A stretch of DNA of 11,131 bases, taken from Chloroflexota bacterium (GTDB taxonomy: Bacteria > Chloroflexota > Anaerolineae > UBA1429). How positions within the stretch are numbered: position 1 is the stretch's first letter; every line of letters begins with the position of its first letter. Shown here piece by piece: positions 7,317-11,131 of the stretch. The notes under the pieces were generated by a model. That model saw nothing but the letters and a program-made list of their open reading frames with translations. It did no database searches and had not been told where the DNA came from. The stretch covers positions 1 to 11,131 of the forward strand of contig JACIWY010000083.1 of the NCBI GenBank assembly GCA_014360745.1, read 5' to 3'. The position numbers were made by a program, and so were the translations under genes.

Positions 7317-8576
7317 GTGAGTCGTCGTATTGCTATGCTGAGCATGCACACCTCGCCTTTGGCCGCGCTGGGGGGCAAAGAGACGGGGGGCATGAACGTC
7401 TATGTGCGCGAATTGTGCCGTGCTCTCGCCGCACGGGGCTGGCACATCGATGCGTTTACGCGCTGCCAGGATCCGGAGGCGCCTCGCATCCAAAACGCAT
7501 GGGCCGGCCGCTATCGCGTTATCCACATCCCCGCCGGCCCTATGGAGCCCGTCGACCGGCGGATGCTCTTTCCCTATTTGCCCGAGTTTGCAAAAGGCGT
7601 GCTGGCTTTTGCCGAGGCTGAGGGGCTCGGTTACGATTTGATCCACAGCCATTACTGGTTATCGGGCTGGGCCGCGCGAGAGTTGCAACGTCACTGGCGC
7701 GTGCCGGTCGTGCAAATGTTTCATACTTTGGGGCGAATGAAAGAACGCATCGCCGGGCCCGCCGATCGACCGGAGGCAGATAACCGCGCCACGGTGGAAC
7801 AAGAGGTGATGGCTTTCGTCGATCGCATCGTCGCGGCCACGCCCATCGACCGCCAGCAGATGATCGAGCTGTACGACGTAGACCCGAACAAGATCGTCGT
7901 CATCCCTTGTGGCGTCGATCTCGAGCTGTTTCGCCCCATCGATCCTGCGATCGCACGACGCGAGTTGGGCCTAGAAGAGGGGCGCAGGTTGATCCTCTTT
8001 GTGGGGCGGCTGGATCCGGTGAAAGGGCTCAGTGTACTGTTGGAGGCGATGTGCGAGCTAACCCGCCGCATGCACCCCTGTCGGGCCCAAGATCTGAGCC
8101 TGGCGGTGATCGGCGGAGATCGGGAAAGCCATCTCGAAGCGTTGACCACCGATATGGATTGCCTGACCGAGATCCGCGCCGAGTTGGGCCTGGAGGATCT
8201 GGTGATCTTTGTGGGGTCGTTGGATCAGCAACGCCTGCCCTACTACTATTCGGCAGCGGAGGTATGCGTGATGCCCTCGCTCTATGAATCGTTTGGCATG
8301 GTCGCGCTGGAGGCGATGGCCTGCGGCACGCCGGTGATCGCCTCGCGGGTGGGGGGCTTGCAATACACCGTGCGCGATGGCGAGACGGGTTTTCTCGTGC
8401 CGGAAAAGAACCCCAAGGCTTTGGCAGACAAGCTAGAGCTGTTACTGAACGACGAGCCGTTGCGCCAAAGGCTAGGGCAACAGGCCGCGCGGGTGGCGGC
8501 CGAGTTCAGTTGGGAGGTGGTGGCCGACGCCATGGAAGCCTTGTACGCCGATTTGGGATTGGCCGTGCCGGCCTGA
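7317..8576 (+). CDS. GT4 glycosyltransferase, MshA/sucrose-phosphate-synthase-like
   Basis: Retaining GT-B glycosyltransferase of 419 residues. The N-terminal segment LSMHTSPLAALGGKETGGMN (8-27) and HSHYWLSGW (110-118) closely resemble MshA, the inositol-phosphate N-acetylglucosaminyltransferase of actinobacterial mycothiol synthesis, and related sucrose-phosphate-synthase-like enzymes. The C-terminal donor domain has FVGRLDPVKG (228-237, R231 and K236) and PSLYESFGMVALEAMACGTP (320-339) with the pair E324/E332. No other mycothiol gene is here, and mycothiol is not expected outside Actinomycetota, so a sugar-phosphate, glycerate or lipid acceptor is as likely; I leave the symbol empty. The start is a GTG with GAGGTGA upstream. 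The gene ends 29 bases from a convergent gene and no terminator is seen there. Confidence 0.94.
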   Translation: MSRRIAMLSMHTSPLAALGGKETGGMNVYVRELCRALAARGWHIDAFTRCQDPEAPRIQNAWAGRYRVIHIPAGPMEPVDRRMLFPYLPEFAKGVLAFAEAEGLGYDLIHSHYWLSGWAARELQRHWRVPVVQMFHTLGRMKERIAGPADRPEADNRATVEQEVMAFVDRIVAATPIDRQQMIELYDVDPNKIVVIPCGVDLELFRPIDPAIARRELGLEEGRRLILFVGRLDPVKGLSVLLEAMCELTRRMHPCRAQDLSLAVIGGDRESHLEALTTDMDCLTEIRAELGLEDLVIFVGSLDQQRLPYYYSAAEVCVMPSLYESFGMVALEAMACGTPVIASRVGGLQYTVRDGETGFLVPEKNPKALADKLELLLNDEPLRQRLGQQAARVAAEFSWEVVADAMEALYADLGLAVPA

Positions 8577-8605
8577 TCCCCTTTACGTCAGCTCACACCC
8601 TTGTT

Positions 8606-9226
8606 TCACCCCTCCCCGCCTTGGAGCCAAGCACGCACCTGCTCGTATTCGGAGGAGCCAGGCGTCAGTTTGCGCAGCGCCTGGTGCCAATAGATGCGAG
8701 CGCGCTCCATCTCACCGGCGGTGGCGTACACATAGCCCAGATTGCCCAACGCCCGCCCTTCCCCCTGTTCATCCTCCAGGTGGCGGGTGAATTCCAAAGC
8801 CGCTTGATAGGCCGCGACGGCCTCGCTTTGCCGGCCCAACTCGGCATACAATAGTCCGAGGTTGTTGAGCACCTGGGCCTGACCGCGCAGGTCCTCGAGC
8901 TGCCCATAGAGATTAAGCGCCAGCTCGTAGGCGTCGAGGGCCTCGGCGACGGCGCCGCGAGCGGCATAGACGAGGCCCAAGGCAAGCAGAGCCTGAGCCT
9001 GACCGTGGCGATCGTTCAGCTCGCGATAAATATCCAACGCCCGTTCGTAATGTTCCGTGGCCATAGCCCAGTCTCGGCGCTCGATGCCGAGCCTGCCCAA
9101 CGAAAGCAACACTTGCGCCTCGCCAGCGGGTTGTTGCAGCTCGCGAAAGGCGCGCAGCGCTTGTTCAAAAACCTCTTGTTGGCGCCGGAGGCGTTCGGAG
9201 TGCCGATCGCCCTCTTGGTCCGTCAT
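8606..9226 (-). CDS. Small tetratricopeptide-repeat protein
   Basis: A 206-residue soluble protein built almost wholly of TPRs with an exact 40-residue period: 35-74, 75-114, 115-154 and 155-194, each with the pattern G-x-A-x-x-L-x-x-L-G, then A and Y/W-x-x-A-L in the second helix. A half repeat (about 10-34) comes first, preceded by a charged N-terminal tail. The 40-residue spacing is that of the MalT/kinesin-light-chain class rather than the 34-residue type. No signal peptide, membrane segment or enzymatic domain is visible, so it is probably a cytoplasmic scaffold with an unknown partner. I chose the ATG at 9226 because GGGGAG lies nine bases upstream; a longer reading from 9271 adds 15 basic residues without support and would span the putative promoter. 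Confidence 0.88.
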   Translation of the reverse strand: MTDQEGDRHSERLRRQQEVFEQALRAFRELQQPAGEAQVLLSLGRLGIERRDWAMATEHYERALDIYRELNDRHGQAQALLALGLVYAARGAVAEALDAYELALNLYGQLEDLRGQAQVLNNLGLLYAELGRQSEAVAAYQAALEFTRHLEDEQGEGRALGNLGYVYATAGEMERARIYWHQALRKLTPGSSEYEQVRAWLQGGEG

Positions 9227-9235
9227 AGTTCGTCG

Positions 9236-9241
9236 CTCCCC
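9236..9241 (-). promoter_or_regulatory. Ribosome binding site that sets the TPR protein start
   Basis: On the minus strand GGGGAG ends nine bases before the ATG at 9226. It supports this start over the in-frame start at 9271. Confidence 0.65.
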
Positions 9242-9257
9242 TCTGGATCTTGAGGCC

Positions 9258-9285
9258 AGTGTAGCACGCAAGACGCCGGAGGCAA
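9258..9285 (-). promoter_or_regulatory. Putative weak promoter for the TPR gene
   Basis: On the minus strand TTGCCT (9285-9280) is followed after 16 bp by TACACT (9263-9258), four of six matches each. Transcription would begin near 9251 and give a leader of about 25 bases that still contains the ribosome binding site. The match is modest and could be chance. Confidence 0.35.
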
Positions 9286-9365
9286 AGCGGGAGGTTAGCC
9301 TTTAACAATTGACACGGTGCAAAAGGCCGGGCCGTAAACATGCGCGGGTATTGAAGCATAGCACA

Positions 9366-9404
9366 GAGGGCCTCCGCCGAATGAGTATGCCAGCGGAGGC
9401 CCTC
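9366..9404 (-). terminator. 12-bp hairpin after the cohesin/dockerin gene
   Basis: GAGGGCCTCCGC (9366-9377) pairs perfectly with GCGGAGGCCCTC (9393-9404) around a 15-base loop, twelve bases past the TAG of the cohesin/dockerin gene. Its position fits an mRNA 3' end. Neither strand has a T-run after it, so it is an atypical terminator and may act with Rho or as a 3' stabiliser. The rest of the 189-base gap 9227-9415 holds only the putative TPR promoter and ribosome binding site. Confidence 0.5.
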
Positions 9405-9415
9405 GAGTCGAGGCG

Positions 9416-11131
9416 CTAGCGACGACGGATCAGAGGCAGATCGAGACGTTCGCTGCCCATAACGTGTACGCGGGCTGCGGGCCAAGCGCCGAGCACGGGC
9501 TGGCCCTGATAGTAGACTCCGCTCTCAGGTTGCCACATCGACAGCCTGAGCCAGCCGACGGCGACACGCTGCCGGGCGCGAAATCGGATGCTGGCAAGGA
9601 CCACTTCGCCGCTGAGTGAATCTCCTACTGTGGCGCCGGCAAAGTGCATCGTGCCGGTGGAGCTATCGATAGAATTGGCAAACTCGACGGCCAGTACCCC
9701 CGTGCTGATTAACGCCGTGGCCGGGCTGCCCCCCGCGTTAATGGCTTGCACGAGATCGGTCGGATAGAGGATGTGGAGATCAATGGCATCCACATGCGCA
9801 GAGCCGGCCTGAAGCACCAAGTCTATCATGACTTCGTCGCCGGGGTCCATGTCCATCGACGACGGACGAAAGACGACCGCCACCGGCGGTGTTACCTTTA
9901 CCTCTGACCTCGTCACGGGGCCAGTAACCGCGCCCGTCCGTGCCAAGCCGGCGCCAACCGGGACATCCCCACTCTGACCATAATTCGCCGAGATGAGCGC
10001 CATATCCGTTGCGTCGACGACGCCGTCCTCGTTCAGGTCAGCGCGTGCATCCCAGTTGAGTGAGCCAGGCACCGAGGCAAAAGCGACATTGATCAAGGAG
10101 GCATCGGCTGCATCGACATCGTTGTCATTATCCACATCGCCTTCGCGCAGGGTGCCCAGGTCTACATTGGCTGGAGCTGGGGGCAGAGCCACACCGGTGC
10201 GCACGTTCGCGAGGGTATGCATCCCCTTGACGCGCAATGTATAGTTGCCCGCGGCCACAGTCTCGGTAAATGTTCCCGTACGGTCGGTGGTGACGGCCAG
10301 GGTCTGCACAGACGCGCCGAACGCGGGATCGAGCAGCTGAAGCATCAGTGGAATGCGCCAACGATTGTGCGGCGGCACCGGCCGGCCCTGCAGAGTCACA
10401 TGGCCGCGGAGCGTTGCGGGCACCACGGAACGCACCGTGGCCTCGCGCACCTGGCCCAGCACCGAATCGACGCCGGAGAAGGCGTCGGTGCGACGAGGCG
10501 GATACCAGGAGAACTCCACTTGGGTGCCCGAGATCGGATGGGTAACCCCGATCGTGCGGAAAAAGAGGCGGGCCACCTGTAGCCTGCCGGCGCGCCCCGG
10601 CTGGCCCAAAGGCGTGCGCGCAGCAAAGTTGATCTCACCGGCAGCAGCGTCTATCTCGTTCTGCAGAACCATGGTCAGCTCGCCGGCGGCCAACGCCGTC
10701 GCCGGCTGGCCACTCTCGGTGACGCACTGAAGAATAGCAGGGTCATAGTCGATGTAGGCCTGCACACTATCGATGGGACGGGCACCGCTCTCGATGACCA
10801 GATCGAGCCCAAACACCTCGTCCTGCAAAGCGTCCACATGTTGCGGCGCCAGAGAAAGGGTCGCCGTCTCGCCCAGACGCCAGATGGCTACGGCGTACTC
10901 GACACCGGCACGGATTGGGCCACCCTCATAGCCCTCGGCCTGCTGCGCAGCAAAGGACGTTGGTACGTTTGCACCGAGGAAAGCGGATGGATCGGGGACA
11001 GCGACGGACCTGTCGCCGCTCTCTGTATCCGGCTCTGCCCGGATATAGTCAACGAGGCCCCAACGTGCGCCGGCCTCGACCGTCGATGACTGCCACACGG
11101 CATAGATGTCGTGCGAGATATAGGCCGCATC
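9416..11131 (-). CDS. Secreted cohesin-dockerin-cohesin protein, N-terminus missing
   Basis: The frame is open to the right edge (11 codons beyond the GTG at 11098), so this is the C-terminal 571 residues of a longer protein whose signal peptide would lie outside. Numbering from the edge, residues about 91-195 form a cohesin-like beta-sandwich, 239-327 a small carboxypeptidase-regulatory or CnaB-like domain with a typical TDRTGTFTETVAAGNYTLRV strand pair, 330-388 a type I dockerin with two calcium loops (GDVDNDNDVDAAD and ADLNEDGVVDATD, each with acids or Asn at 1,3,5 and Asp at 12), and 416-523 a second cohesin-like domain. Both cohesins share the S/G-x-P-A-T-A-L patch, which suggests duplication. 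The protein ends in SERLDLPLIRRR. Cohesin-dockerin pairs bind tightly in cellulosomes; here no carbohydrate-active domain is visible, so a surface scaffold or adhesion role is inferred. Confidence 0.9.
   Translation of the reverse strand, partial: DAAYISHDIYAVWQSSTVEAGARWGLVDYIRAEPDTESGDRSVAVPDPSAFLGANVPTSFAAQQAEGYEGGPIRAGVEYAVAIWRLGETATLSLAPQHVDALQDEVFGLDLVIESGARPIDSVQAYIDYDPAILQCVTESGQPATALAAGELTMVLQNEIDAAAGEINFAARTPLGQPGRAGRLQVARLFFRTIGVTHPISGTQVEFSWYPPRRTDAFSGVDSVLGQVREATVRSVVPATLRGHVTLQGRPVPPHNRWRIPLMLQLLDPAFGASVQTLAVTTDRTGTFTETVAAGNYTLRVKGMHTLANVRTGVALPPAPANVDLGTLREGDVDNDNDVDAADASLINVAFASVPGSLNWDARADLNEDGVVDATDMALISANYGQSGDVPVGAGLARTGAVTGPVTRSEVKVTPPVAVVFRPSSMDMDPGDEVMIDLVLQAGSAHVDAIDLHILYPTDLVQAINAGGSPATALISTGVLAVEFANSIDSSTGTMHFAGATVGDSLSGEVVLASIRFRARQRVAVGWLRLSMWQPESGVYYQGQPVLGAWPAARVHVMGSERLDLPLIRRR

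Noticed and set aside
8510..8854. A plus-strand frame across the end of the glycosyltransferase and into the TPR gene.
   Set aside because: It overlaps two well-supported genes in other frames and has no motif of its own.
9309..9340. TTGACA on the plus strand at 9309-9314 with TAAACA at 9335-9340, a possible promoter.
   Set aside because: The spacer is 20 bp, too long, and no plus-strand gene follows; it would run antisense into the cohesin/dockerin gene.

Overview
The window is a dense, GC-rich bacterial segment with no rRNA, tRNA, CRISPR array, insertion sequence or phage gene that I can see. Several things suggest a member of the Chloroflexota, of Anaerolineae or Caldilineae type: stand-alone cohesin and dockerin modules in a secreted protein that ends in a '-LPLIRRR' tail, a ferredoxin-ASKHA (RACo-like) protein, and a MshA-like glycosyltransferase outside any mycothiol context. 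This placement is an inference from gene content, not a measured one.

Layout. Positions 2-4985 (+ strand) hold four closely spaced genes: a 5'-truncated GT4 glycosyltransferase, a class I PLP aminotransferase whose ribosome binding site lies inside the end of the glycosyltransferase gene, a class I SAM methyltransferase, and a 614-residue [2Fe-2S]/ASKHA protein related to reductive activators of corrinoid proteins. The gaps are 1, 28 and 50 bases, so one transcript is likely. A near-consensus sigma-70 promoter (TTGACT, 17 bp, TATACT) at 4997-5025 then starts a second unit: a YvcK/CofD-like gluconeogenesis factor followed 27 bases later by NAD-dependent glyceraldehyde-3-phosphate dehydrogenase. 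A strong intrinsic terminator at 7273-7303 ends this unit. Only four bases after its T-run begins the ribosome binding site of a second GT4 glycosyltransferase (7317-8576), so that gene depends on readthrough or on a promoter hidden at the terminator.

From 8606 to the right edge the genes are on the - strand and converge on the second glycosyltransferase: a small four-repeat TPR protein, and upstream of it the C-terminal 571 residues of a large secreted protein (cohesin, small beta-sandwich domain, dockerin, cohesin, short basic tail) that runs off the window.

How the genes fit together. YvcK and GAPDH form a plausible central-carbon unit, with YvcK possibly tuning sugar and cell-wall precursor flux. 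The two glycosyltransferases and the methyltransferase fit glycan or small-molecule glycoside synthesis, but the acceptors cannot be read from the sequence. The ASKHA protein has no corrinoid protein or corrinoid methyltransferase beside it. I do not see a clear-cut new defence or mobile system. The most unusual points are the terminator abutting a ribosome binding site, the paired hairpins after GAPDH, the yvcK-gap pairing under one promoter, and the dockerin lying between two cohesins in one polypeptide.
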